A model generated the notes under the pieces. It worked only from the letters and a program-made list of their open reading frames with translations, had not been told where the DNA came from and made no database searches. A DNA stretch of 64,000 nt from Desulfonatronovibrio magnus (lineage in GTDB: Bacteria; Desulfobacterota; Desulfovibrionia; Desulfovibrionales; Desulfonatronovibrionaceae): NCBI RefSeq assembly GCF_000934755.1, contig NZ_KN882175.1, positions 716,256-780,255 on the forward strand. Direction: 5' to 3'. Shown here piece by piece: positions 8,421-17,161 of this stretch. Positions within the stretch are counted from its first letter, which is position 1, and every line of letters starts with the position of its first letter. Both the position numbers and the translations under genes were made by a program.

Positions 8421-10475
8421 TTATAGAATTCCCATTTCTTCAAATATAACCCTGTTCACCTTACGCACGTCATAATATTTTTCAGCCATCAGCCTGCTCT
8501 GTCTTCCCATCTCTACAACCTTGTCCGGGTTATTTATCATGTACTCCATGGCTTGTGCCAAAGCACTGGGATCCCTGACCGGGACCATGATCCCGTTTAT
8601 ACCTGCCTTAAGTTTACCACCCTTGAGATAGTTAAACTTTCCGGTTTCAGAATCAGGAAAAACTGTTTCCCTGCATCCGGGAACATCTGTAGTAATTATG
8701 GCCTTGCCGCATGCCATGGCCTCCAGAGTACTTCTGGGAGTTCCTTCCCTCCAGGAGGGAAGAACAAAAACACTGGATTTTCTGAGCCAGGGGCGGACAT
8801 CCTGGACCTGTCCCGGCCACTCTATTACGCCTGAATCAACCCACTGACTGACTTCCTCGAAGTTAAGGCCTGCAGGGTTGATGTCTTTTCCTCCCATAAG
8901 TAAAAAATGAGTCTGCGGGTACTTTGATTTGATATTTTTAGCTGCCTGGGCGTATTCTCGTATGCCCTTATCAAACAACAACCTTGCAATGAGAATAAAC
9001 TGCATTTTTTCATTCTTTACTGTTTCAGGCATATAATAGCCCACATCCACCCCTGAGCCAAAAACCCTGACTGCTTTTTCCTTTTCAAGCACACCCGAAC
9101 TGACAAATACAGCCAGATCATCCGGATTATGAAAGAAAACCCTCTTGTTATGCTTGAGAGCCATTTTATAGAGCATACTAGCAGCCCTTTTGAAAGCTGG
9201 ATTCTTAAGAGAGTAATGTTTCGGGCTGTCTGTAAACAGGTATCCCAACCCGGAAATCATGGAATAAATATTTGAAATTCCAGCTTTTTGAGCAGCAAAA
9301 GACCCATATATTACCGGTTTAATAAAGTTGCAGAAAACAGCATCAGGGCTGAGTCTTTTCAACAAGCCACTTAACAGAAAAATATCTTTAAAGTCCACCA
9401 ATGGGCTGGTTCCTATCCTGTCCAGATGAAAGCTGATGGGAATAGCTCCCAGACTGCGAGCTTTTTTTCGAAGATCAAGGTTATAGTCAGGAGCAAGAGT
9501 GTAAACTATTATCCCCTTGCCACTCAGCTCTCTAATCATGGACCCCCTGAAATTAAGCTGTGAAAAGGCCTGGTTCGATATAAGCGCGATGGACTTGATA
9601 CTGTCTTTGCAGACAGTTTTTTTGTGAGCAATATTTGCTGAAACGAGATGATTATTCAAGGCTATGCTGAATTGCACCTTTCTGTTTTCGTTTCTCCTTG
9701 CAGCATCGAAAAACCAGCCCCATTTGTTAAAATACTTAAATGCTGAAAACAGATGGTGCATAAAGGCTACTAAATCTCTTCTGGATGCCCTTTCAAAATG
9801 GTGGATAATTGACACGCCAGGGTAGAAAACTGTTTTGTATTTTTGTCTGATCCTTCTATTCAGATCATAATCCTCAAAATACAGAAAGAAACGTTCATCA
9901 AAAAAACCAGCCTCACGCAACGCATCACACCTGAGAAACATGAAACACCCTGAAAGTGATGGAACATCTATGGGGCTATCCAGTGGAAGATCATGCAGTT
10001 CATATTTTCTGCTCGCTTTTCGGACCATCCACTCCGGGATGTAGTAATGTACAAGTCTGAGCATCAAAGTGAGGGGATTAGGCATCATTTTGGCCAGGTA
10101 TTGGTTACGGCCGTCAGGATAAGTCACCAGGGGCATGACATTGCCTACATCAGAGTTTTGCTCCATGAACAAAAAAAGTTCATTTATTACTGAAGGATCA
10201 AATTCAATATCAGGATTTATCACCAGGTGGTACTTAGAATTATATCCCATTGCTATTTTTATAGCCTGGTTGTGACCTGCGCCAAAGCCTGAGTTGTATG
10301 GAGAATGGATATATTCAAAGCTGCATTTGCTATCCAGAAGCCCAGCTATTGAAACAGATGAATTGTCTATTATATAGACTTTAATATGGTGGATAGACTC
10401 AGTCAGCTGCCTGAGCACTGAATTGATGAGATCTGGATTGTTATTATAGCGTACTATTGATGCGGTAAGGATCAT
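8421..10475 (-). CDS. Bifunctional glycosyltransferase: N-terminal GT2, C-terminal GT4
   Basis: Two glycosyltransferases are fused in 684 aa. Residues ~1-290 are a GT-A fold GT2 of the rhamnosyltransferase type: an N-terminal YNNNPDL turn, NSGFGAGHNQAI, the LVINPDIEFD acidic motif and an FFLYFEDYDLNRR acceptor-side motif. Residues ~300-684 are a GT-B fold GT4 similar to PglA/WbnE-type enzymes: NFRGSMIREL near the N-terminal loop, an RLLFDKGI nucleotide-binding start, WREGTPRSTLEAMACG and the E-x7-E catalytic region. Such a fusion probably adds two successive sugars to a lipid-linked glycan at the cytoplasmic face. It is the last gene of the polysaccharide locus in transcription order. No strong ribosome site precedes ATG 10475. 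Confidence 0.88.
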   Translation of the reverse strand: MILTASIVRYNNNPDLINSVLRQLTESIHHIKVYIIDNSSVSIAGLLDSKCSFEYIHSPYNSGFGAGHNQAIKIAMGYNSKYHLVINPDIEFDPSVINELFLFMEQNSDVGNVMPLVTYPDGRNQYLAKMMPNPLTLMLRLVHYYIPEWMVRKASRKYELHDLPLDSPIDVPSLSGCFMFLRCDALREAGFFDERFFLYFEDYDLNRRIRQKYKTVFYPGVSIIHHFERASRRDLVAFMHHLFSAFKYFNKWGWFFDAARRNENRKVQFSIALNNHLVSANIAHKKTVCKDSIKSIALISNQAFSQLNFRGSMIRELSGKGIIVYTLAPDYNLDLRKKARSLGAIPISFHLDRIGTSPLVDFKDIFLLSGLLKRLSPDAVFCNFIKPVIYGSFAAQKAGISNIYSMISGLGYLFTDSPKHYSLKNPAFKRAASMLYKMALKHNKRVFFHNPDDLAVFVSSGVLEKEKAVRVFGSGVDVGYYMPETVKNEKMQFILIARLLFDKGIREYAQAAKNIKSKYPQTHFLLMGGKDINPAGLNFEEVSQWVDSGVIEWPGQVQDVRPWLRKSSVFVLPSWREGTPRSTLEAMACGKAIITTDVPGCRETVFPDSETGKFNYLKGGKLKAGINGIMVPVRDPSALAQAMEYMINNPDKVVEMGRQSRLMAEKYYDVRKVNRVIFEEMGIL

Positions 10476-10528
10476 TATATGAGGTTATCAGCTCAAAATT
10501 AGCTTAGTGGTGTGCACATAGGGTAAAA

Positions 10529-11413
10529 TTACCGTTTAGTAACAACATAAAAAAAATATCTACGTAACAACTCCCAATGAATACCAATGTATTCTGAAAT
10601 ATTCATTTTTTGCGAAAAATAAACTCTCACGGCCAAAAGATGGTTAATTGAGTTAAGCATCTGTTCAGAAAACTTTGTTCTAAAAGATTCATCATTCAAC
10701 AGGCGGGACAACTTTTTTAAGCCTCCTGCCTGCATACCAATTTTGTTCCCCCCATGTTGACGATACTGAACAAGACTGCGACTTAAAGGTATGATTATTC
10801 CCAATTTTGCTGCTACACAGGCTGTCCACCAGTCATGAACAGCCTTGTCCGGCATTGCCGTCATTTTCTCAAGCATAGCCTTGTTAATCATGCAAGCACA
10901 CCCTGTAACACAATTTCTGCGAATAATATCTATAAACTTTAATTTATGGGGGTCAATTCCGGAAACTTCCCAGAATGAACCAGTTATGGATTCAAGATTC
11001 TCATCAACAACTTCAAGATCGGAAAAGACTACCACGGGGATACTGCCAAGCCCATTGTCAGGCATGTGTTCAAGCATGGTAGATATCTTATGCCTTGACC
11101 AGATGTCATCTTGATCTGCAAAAAAAACCACACTCTCTTTAACATGTCTCAAAATAGCTTTTATGGATCCCGTAACACCAAGGTGCTGACCATTAGAGTC
11201 CATTACTTTGATTCGAGCATCTTTTTCCGCAAAGCAGCTGACAATCTTTCTGGAAGAATCGGTTGACCCGTCATCCCTGATATATAAACTGATTTGTGGA
11301 TACGACTGTCCCAAAATAGATTCAATCTGGTGAGCAAGAAATGCTTCGCCCTGATAAACAGGCATGACAATGGCGACCATGGAAAAATCCAGTTCATGCG
11401 CCCAGGTCGGCAT
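10529..11413 (-). CDS. GT2 glycosyltransferase (rhamnosyltransferase-like)
   Basis: This is a 294-aa GT-A enzyme. It contains VAIVMPVYQGEAFLAHQIES at the N-terminus, the IRDDGSTDSS nucleotide-binding motif, FFADQDDIW (the DxD-type motif), and a VHDWWTACVAA segment typical of GT2 rhamnosyl- and galactosyltransferases of capsule and O-antigen loci. Translation could also begin at Met12 (11380), just before the conserved VAIVMPV strand; neither site has a clear ribosome signal. It lies 53 bp upstream of the GT2-GT4 fusion in the same direction and is probably co-transcribed with it. Donor and acceptor sugars are unknown. Confidence 0.88.
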   Translation of the reverse strand: MPTWAHELDFSMVAIVMPVYQGEAFLAHQIESILGQSYPQISLYIRDDGSTDSSRKIVSCFAEKDARIKVMDSNGQHLGVTGSIKAILRHVKESVVFFADQDDIWSRHKISTMLEHMPDNGLGSIPVVVFSDLEVVDENLESITGSFWEVSGIDPHKLKFIDIIRRNCVTGCACMINKAMLEKMTAMPDKAVHDWWTACVAAKLGIIIPLSRSLVQYRQHGGNKIGMQAGGLKKLSRLLNDESFRTKFSEQMLNSINHLLAVRVYFSQKMNISEYIGIHWELLRRYFFYVVTKR

Positions 11414-11774
11414 CGGTCATTTGTTCTTTTGAAGCTGATTTTTTTGTATTGATAAGCATATATGCTGAATATTTTAATATTACCAACTATTAGCTATATT
11501 TACCACAAATAACTTAATGTAAATTCAACCATAAATAAAAGTTGTGCATTCCGTCTCTAAAGGGTTTAAAAACTACATAAAGATGTCTTCAAAAATTGAC
11601 TGACCTTTATGTAAACTTATTGCATGGTAGTACACCATCACAAAGGGGATAATAAGCAAGCCTTGAAGTAGCCCAAAAAATGGCTTGGACAGAAGCTAAC
11701 TGTTGTTGCCAGTCTAAACAAATCTATAGACCATTATTCCGTATGTATAATAATTTACATCTTTACTCTTATAT
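11414..11774. other. Gene-free stretch, nothing recognised
   Basis: 361 bp of AT-rich sequence lie between two minus-strand glycan genes. No repeat, hairpin or coding region could be supported. It may hold the promoter for 11413-8421. Confidence 0.4.
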
Positions 11775-12209
11775 TCATTTCGGATGTCTGTTTACGCGCT
11801 TTGAAAAGACAAATGAATTATAAAAAAAGAATTTTGAAAATGCAGATATGCTCATTATAGTTAAGATAGATAAAACATAATGAATCCCCAACCAGCCATA
11901 TAGGAAAATAAACACTATATATTCTATTAATCTGAATAGTGCTGAGGAAGTAGCCATTAGAGTAAATTGCTTTAGGGCACAACTTTGAGTTCGAGTGTGA
12001 GAATAAACCCAGTATCTCATTAATGCAAAGTTAATGATAAATACAGAAATTAGAGCAACTGCATAAGCTCGCTCTGGGTCTAAACGACATATTTCATGAA
12101 GAAAGATTGTTAACCCCAGGCTTAGCGTGAAACCAACTAAAGAAACTGCAATATATTTTTTGAAATTTTGGTAAATTATATTTTTTTTATTAAATTTTGA
12201 CCAAAACAT
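11775..12209 (-). CDS. GtrA-family membrane protein
   Basis: This 144-aa protein has four hydrophobic segments (about 20-40, 50-70, 85-105 and 115-135) with the GtrA-family pattern: FKKYIAVSLVGFTLSLG at the start and FALMRYWVYSH after the second segment. GtrA proteins are thought to flip undecaprenyl-phosphate-linked sugars across the inner membrane in O-antigen modification and related pathways. The partners are here: a GtrB-like transferase (13251-14228) and a large multi-span membrane protein (14473-16206). A TTGAGG ribosome site precedes ATG 12209. The coding sequence is visibly AT-rich compared with the flanking GT genes. Confidence 0.85.
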   Translation of the reverse strand: MFWSKFNKKNIIYQNFKKYIAVSLVGFTLSLGLTIFLHEICRLDPERAYAVALISVFIINFALMRYWVYSHTRTQSCALKQFTLMATSSALFRLIEYIVFIFLYGWLGIHYVLSILTIMSISAFSKFFFYNSFVFSKRVNRHPK

Positions 12210-12504
12210 TCAAGACCTCAAGGTTAAAATACAAAAAAACTAATACACCATGCCTGCAACCCAAATAAGGGAAGATTCTTATCCCAAACCAGGGACAGTC
12301 CACTTGCGGACCCAGCACAACTTAGCAAAGATGGAAAAAGAGGCCCATTCGGGGCGACTGATTTCTAAGGCTTTGTAAAAGATGGCCATACTTCCAGCAG
12401 GCCATTTTAAAACAGCCAGCATAATGCCAGCTCCATTCAACTACCGAACGACCACCAACATATATTGGTTTGACAATTTCTCTAAGCGCCTCAAGACAGC
12501 TTCA
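12210..12504. repeat. Intergenic stretch with a decayed GGGACAGTCC repeat fragment
   Basis: This 295-bp gap holds an AGGGACAGTCCAC motif at 12291-12303, the same near-palindromic core seen in several repeat families in this window. No gene is recognised; the 12382-12564 ORF lies mainly in repeat debris and antisense to the next gene. Confidence 0.4.
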
Positions 12505-13242
12505 TCACACCTTCTGTACAGCAAGATAGTAAGTGAGGCCAAAAGGAAATCTAACTCTTTTTGAAACACACATAGATTCAAATTTTAAAATATGAAAAAA
12601 TAAACTGCTAAATATTACACTTTGAGGTACTTTTTGCTTCATGTAGATTTTATCTTTCATGAAGATATTTTTAACACCCTTGGCACATCTTGAAATTACA
12701 ACGACAGGGAGCAAAACAGAATTAAAATAACCATCAATCAAAACATTTGTATTATGTGGAAGAAGAGAACGAAAAGATTTTGATGTATACCTTCTATGGT
12801 GATTGAGCGAAATATCATGGCAACTAAAAAGCCACTGATAGGCAGGAACAGTGGCAATAAATAAACCACCAGGCTTGAGAGATTCAAATACCCAACTCAG
12901 GCAATCTTTATCATTTTCCATATGCTCGACAACATCAAATGCGCATATGATATCATACAATTTGCTCAGCTTAGAATAAATAGGCTTATCAATTACTTTA
13001 TGTATATAAGGTAGGTCCCGAAGAAGCTTGATCCCTTTAGGGTCAATTTCCAACACATCAACAGTTCCGAACTTGGACAGCACCTCTGTATTTTGTCCGG
13101 CACCTGCACCAATCTCGAGCATTTCGGACCTTTTACTTTCAAGCTTTAAACTAAGAAAAATATTATCAATAAGATTGATCCTTCCCTTATGTAACCAGCT
13201 TGAAGTCTCTTCTATATAAGCCAAATAAGCTTCATCTTGCAT
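12505..13242 (-). CDS. Class I SAM-dependent methyltransferase
   Basis: This 245-aa protein has the Rossmann motif I LEIGAGAGQNTEVL (about residues 38-51), motif II acidic end VLEIDP, a DIICAFDVVEHM motif with a Glu-His pair, and LKPGGLFIATVPAYQWLFS. It matches the Methyltransf_11/23 type often found in polysaccharide loci, where it methylates a sugar hydroxyl or acts on a lipid-linked intermediate. The N-terminus begins with an acidic YIEETSSWLHKGR segment seen in similar glycan-locus enzymes. It sits 8 bp downstream of the GtrB-like gene and is surely co-transcribed. The exact substrate is unknown. Confidence 0.86.
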   Translation of the reverse strand: MQDEAYLAYIEETSSWLHKGRINLIDNIFLSLKLESKRSEMLEIGAGAGQNTEVLSKFGTVDVLEIDPKGIKLLRDLPYIHKVIDKPIYSKLSKLYDIICAFDVVEHMENDKDCLSWVFESLKPGGLFIATVPAYQWLFSCHDISLNHHRRYTSKSFRSLLPHNTNVLIDGYFNSVLLPVVVISRCAKGVKNIFMKDKIYMKQKVPQSVIFSSLFFHILKFESMCVSKRVRFPFGLTYYLAVQKV

Positions 13243-13250
13243 TTTTAACC

Positions 13251-14228
13251 TTAAATCTTGGTTTCTTTGTTTCCGATGGTTTCTTCAGAAATAAATTTCC
13301 TAGTTTCTATAGCACTTGATGTCTTTATAAAAAATTCAGCAATAATACCTAAGGAAATCATTTGAACAGAAAGGATGCAAAGCAAAATGCCCAAAAAGAA
13401 TAATGGTCTCACTCCAATAGGCCCCAAACCAATAAACCACAAAACAGTTAAATACATCAGTATTCCTGTTCCGATGATACCAGAAACAATCCCTACACCA
13501 CCAAATAGATGACCCGGTTTTCTCAACCAACGAGTAGTGGCAAGTACGGTAAAAAGATCAACAAGCCCTCTCAAATACCTGTTGATTCCATATTTGGAAA
13601 TGCCATGCTTGCGAGGGTGATGCTTTACTTCAATTTCACTGACCCTGAAACCATAATCATGAGCCAAAACTGGAATATATCTGTGCAGTTCACCATATAG
13701 CTTGATAGCCTCGATGACTTCCTTACGATATGCCTTAAACCCACAATTAAAGTCGTGCAAAGGTATCCCAGTTGCGAAAGAAGTAACTTTGTTAAAGAGC
13801 AAGGAGGGAATTGTTTTAGAAAAAGGATCATTTCGTCGCCGCTTCCAACCTGAAACCATATCAAATCCTTGTTCAAGCTCAGCTAAGAATCTGGAAATTT
13901 CGCTTGGGTCATCCTGAAGATCTGCATCCATCGTAAACACAATTTCTCCTGAAGCACGAGAAAATCCAATTTCTAAAGCTGTAGCCTTTCCAAAATTTTT
14001 TCGAAGCTTTATTGCGAAGACTTTATCTTTATAAGTAGTTGAGAGATTTTTCATAATCTCCCAACTATTATCTTTGCTCCCATCATCTACAAATATAATT
14101 TCAGGCGCATACAATCCTTCCATATTTTGAACTTCATGTATAATTGACAGAGCTAATTCATTTAAGGTGTCTTGCTCATCTTTAACTGGAATTACAAAAC
14201 TTATACACTTATTCTTACATGAATTCAT
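13251..14228 (-). CDS. Polyprenyl-phosphate glycosyltransferase (GtrB/DPM1-like GT2)
   Basis: This 325-aa protein has an N-terminal GT2 domain (residues ~8-230): ISFVIPVKDEQDTL, IIFVDDGSKDNSW, RKNFGKATALEIGF, FTMDADLQDDPSEI with the catalytic DxD, and HDFNCGFKAYRKEV. Two hydrophobic spans follow at about 240-265 and 275-300. This is the layout of GtrB and other dolichol-phosphate-mannose-synthase-like enzymes that load a sugar from a nucleotide donor onto undecaprenyl phosphate. A GGAG site lies ~9 bases before ATG 14228. With the neighbouring GtrA-like flippase and the membrane protein at 14473, it forms a probable glycan side-branch module. Confidence 0.88.
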   Translation of the reverse strand: MNSCKNKCISFVIPVKDEQDTLNELALSIIHEVQNMEGLYAPEIIFVDDGSKDNSWEIMKNLSTTYKDKVFAIKLRKNFGKATALEIGFSRASGEIVFTMDADLQDDPSEISRFLAELEQGFDMVSGWKRRRNDPFSKTIPSLLFNKVTSFATGIPLHDFNCGFKAYRKEVIEAIKLYGELHRYIPVLAHDYGFRVSEIEVKHHPRKHGISKYGINRYLRGLVDLFTVLATTRWLRKPGHLFGGVGIVSGIIGTGILMYLTVLWFIGLGPIGVRPLFFLGILLCILSVQMISLGIIAEFFIKTSSAIETRKFISEETIGNKETKI

Positions 14229-14472
14229 GAAAAAAACTCCTTATAAGTTCAAATATATAAATTAATATTTACATCAGAAAATTTAAATGTCATAAATTAC
14301 ATCAACCTCATGTTACAGTATTTTAATGCAAGAAGCTTGGTAAAAATTTGATCAGTTGAAAATTAACATGACTCCTTGCTATTAATGACTTCTGATCACT
14401 GTCTCTTGCCTCCTTTGACTGTTAAATATGTTTTTGCAGTCAAATCATACGTTGACTTATAGTATACTTTTA

Positions 14473-16206
14473 CTATAATTTATCTATTAAAATTAATTCA
14501 GTTAAAAATACATTATGCTTATCATCAGCTTTAATATATATAGACATTATATCACATAACTTATTTGTATTTACATAGATAATGAATCCAGAATAACGGG
14601 CATTACTGAAGCCAAACACCTTCTTTACATCGTCCCTCAGCAAGTTAACTGCTCCAATTCCTATCAAGTTATCGCTTGAATTATAAGCGTATAGCCTGTT
14701 GAGCTCTAGATTGATATTTTTTAAAGAAACAACCCAACCTTGAATGCGTTTCCAGTCATCATTCAAAGAGACCACTCTGTCTATATAATATTTATATTCT
14801 TTTATATCCTGTTCTACTGCATTGGTATTTAACATAATATTGTGATCAAGTTCAAATTTATCAAAAAAATTTTCATTAAAAGGAACGTGGCTTTTACTTT
14901 TTAATATATGCCTAATTGGTTCTGTGAATGAAGAAAAAATAAACTTATTCTCAATTTCTTCATCATATATATCGAGATGAAGAGCCATTTTAGCATATAT
15001 ACTATGCCTAGCCTGAGTTTCATATCTTATGGAAATGTCTAATCCATGCTTATAATATATACACAGGGTCATTGATATAATGACTATAAAAACAAATTTA
15101 GAAATATATAAATAAACTCTTGAGTTAATTTTTATAAAATTGAAAATGTAACAGTAGAAAAAAAGGAGCAAGCCTAACCAGAAAAATACAGAGAGATTCA
15201 TGTATCGATTAGCCATACCGTATAATTCATTACCAAATCCACCTCTACTTATTGCTGCCAACAATGCATTTAAAAAAGAGTATAAGCAAACAGCCCAACC
15301 TATAGAAAGTGGCGTATAATCTTCGATCTTATGCTTTATAAAAGCATATTTAAAAAAAATTATTGTAGCAATACATAAAAATAAAAAACCTACTTTGCCT
15401 ATGACTAAAACGTAATTATGATTATTAGTGAAAGGATTACCAATAAATGAAAATATAATATTTGAAATAACAAAGACATCAATAGAAAAACTTGGATGAT
15501 GTGCTGGCTTAGTATAAGTAATAAAAATAATTGAAAAGACTACCACCGAAAAACATATGTATCCGCAGAAATACGAAATACTCTTTCTGTTGTTTAGAGC
15601 CACAGGCAGAAAGACAATTGCAATAGCAATAAGCCCCATAAGTCCTGTTGAATACGTTAGCACTGACATAAAAACAAAAAAAACACTTAAGAAGTAGTTG
15701 AATATATGATAGTCTTTAATAAATTTTATCAGGAAAAAAAGGGATGTCAGGAAAAAAAGGTTTGCCATGAACCAGTGATTTCCACTAAAAGCAAGAAACC
15801 AGTTATGACCTGCAGTAGGAGAGAAAAACACAAATGATAGCACGGGCAGGGCAATCACTAAATCTTGCTTACATAATTTCATTTCCTTTATTAACAAGAA
15901 AAATACTAATACAGTAAAACAGTTTAGTATAAGGTTAAGTGCATACATTCCATAGTTACTTCCACTAAAAAGAAGGAAATTCAGGTGATAAAATAGCTTA
16001 GGGACAACGATTATATGTTCGTTGGATCGATGCAGTAAGCCTGATAAAAAATTGATAAGATTATCAGACAGAAAAATACTTCCAATATAGTTGCCATGCC
16101 AATAATCATAAAATGGAAGATCACTCAACCACTTATACTGATAAACCATAAACAAAAATGGAGCAACTGACAAAGAAATCCAAGCAAAAATTTTAGCAAT
16201 ACGCAT
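14473..16206 (-). CDS. Large multi-span membrane protein, probable GT-C-type glycosyltransferase (Gtr-module)
   Basis: The predicted start is ATG 16206 (MRIAKIFAW), preceded by a GAGAGGGG site; the frame extends upstream only to a TTG at 16266. The protein of ~577 aa has about ten hydrophobic spans. Its first large loop contains DLPFYDYWHGN and a SNEHIIVVPKL segment, acidic/His features that recall GT-C enzymes. About 170 residues at the C-terminus are soluble. Such proteins take a sugar from undecaprenyl phosphate on the periplasmic side. The role is inferred mainly from the adjacent GtrB-like and GtrA-like genes, not from a recognised family signature. Its AT-rich coding differs from neighbours, hinting at separate acquisition. 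Confidence 0.65.
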   Translation of the reverse strand: MRIAKIFAWISLSVAPFLFMVYQYKWLSDLPFYDYWHGNYIGSIFLSDNLINFLSGLLHRSNEHIIVVPKLFYHLNFLLFSGSNYGMYALNLILNCFTVLVFFLLIKEMKLCKQDLVIALPVLSFVFFSPTAGHNWFLAFSGNHWFMANLFFLTSLFFLIKFIKDYHIFNYFLSVFFVFMSVLTYSTGLMGLIAIAIVFLPVALNNRKSISYFCGYICFSVVVFSIIFITYTKPAHHPSFSIDVFVISNIIFSFIGNPFTNNHNYVLVIGKVGFLFLCIATIIFFKYAFIKHKIEDYTPLSIGWAVCLYSFLNALLAAISRGGFGNELYGMANRYMNLSVFFWLGLLLFFYCYIFNFIKINSRVYLYISKFVFIVIISMTLCIYYKHGLDISIRYETQARHSIYAKMALHLDIYDEEIENKFIFSSFTEPIRHILKSKSHVPFNENFFDKFELDHNIMLNTNAVEQDIKEYKYYIDRVVSLNDDWKRIQGWVVSLKNINLELNRLYAYNSSDNLIGIGAVNLLRDDVKKVFGFSNARYSGFIIYVNTNKLCDIMSIYIKADDKHNVFLTELILIDKL

Positions 16207-16338
16207 TATTATAACATTCCCCTCTCTAATTCCTATACAAACTCTTGAGACATGATCTTTAAACAAGAAAAAGAATTCGTGTTTTTATGTGTAAAAGATA
16301 ACAGTCTGAATAAAATTATCGATAATGAAAATTATAAA

Positions 16339-16566
16339 AAATGGGGTATCCACTTCGCTAACCCCGGCTTGCTTGTCGGCAGGCAGATCGACAGGCAGAG
16401 CATACACTGGCAGAGTTACGGTCTGAATTAGTGACAAACGAATGCACCAGGTAGGCAGATCGCCACCCTTGCTTCTAGTGTCTTGATTTTATTGTTAAAA
16501 ACTGTTTAGTATTTTGCCCACAAAAGGTGATTATGTCACAGGGTTAGCGAAGTGGATACCCCATTT
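16339..16566. mobile_element. MITE-like element with 26-bp perfect terminal inverted repeats
   Basis: 16339-16364 and 16541-16566 are perfect 26-bp inverted repeats, core TGGGGTATCCACTTCGC. The element is 228 bp with no ORF for a transposase. ATAAA flanks it directly on both sides (16334-16338 and 16567-16571), a possible 5-bp target duplication, although AT-rich context makes this only suggestive. It lies just upstream of the Gtr-like module. Confidence 0.78.
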
Positions 16567-16766
16567 ATAAAGTATAGCTGTAAAATGTGATTCTATCTAA
16601 TGATAAAATTAATTCCGAAGTGCATGCTTTTTGCCTTGCTGGCACCCAAAACTTTCAATGTAAGCAGCAGTTTAGACCTTTGCATGTGGCAGGGAGGCTG
16701 GCACTCACAGCCTTGTTTTATTAAGTCTTTTTATGCGTAACTTCTCCATAACACAGGGCAGTATTA

Positions 16767-16848
16767 CTGGATACCGGCTTCCGCCGGTATGACATCACAA
16801 TGCAACAACCTGTTTTCATTCGTCATTCTGGCGAAAGCCGGAATCCAG
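16767..16848. repeat. Inverted-repeat element of the GGAATCCAG type
   Basis: Arms at 16767-16793 and 16822-16848 are 27 bp and pair with about four mismatches, with ends CTGGATACCGG and CCGGAATCCAG. Short palindromes reading GTCATTC..GCGAAAGCCGGAATCCAG are a well-known dispersed bacterial repeat type. The ORF at 16800-17111 simply reads through it and is not a gene. Confidence 0.75.
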
Positions 16849-16917
16849 TTATTTTCTATACTAACACAAGCTTTGCCCGCAACCCAAGTAGCAAGAAAAG
16901 AATACGTAACCACAACT

Positions 16918-17016
16918 GGGACAGTCCCCGCAACTCACATTTCGATATGCCGAAATTGATGCTTGCGAGGGAAAAAGGTATGTACCGAGAATTAGATCCC
17001 AGCGGGGGACAGTCCC
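16918..17016. repeat. Pair of GGGACAGTCCC motifs in repeat debris
   Basis: GGGACAGTCCC occurs at 16918-16928 and 17006-17016, about 88 bp apart, inside the 16207-17161 gene-free region. The same core occurs in families A, B and the 55/59 kb inverted repeat. It probably marks remnants of one mobile family. Confidence 0.5.
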
Positions 17017-17161
17017 AATGCCCATCGTTGTTTATCTTGCATCAATCAACGGGTAAGTCACTGATATGGTTGGCACAAATATTGTTTCAGCTTTCAGACT
17101 GCATGGATTGACGGTGTGATGTCAATCCATGAGGTCTAAAAAAGCCACGACTAAATGGCAG

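Noticed and set aside
14473..16266. O-antigen polymerase (Wzy) assignment
   Set aside because: The locus uses an ABC exporter, and the GtrA/GtrB neighbours and N-terminal loop fit a GT-C transferase better.
16800..17111. 103-codon ORF
   Set aside because: It begins inside the inverted-repeat element (FIRHSGESRNPVI is a typical read-through of that repeat) and has no ribosome site.
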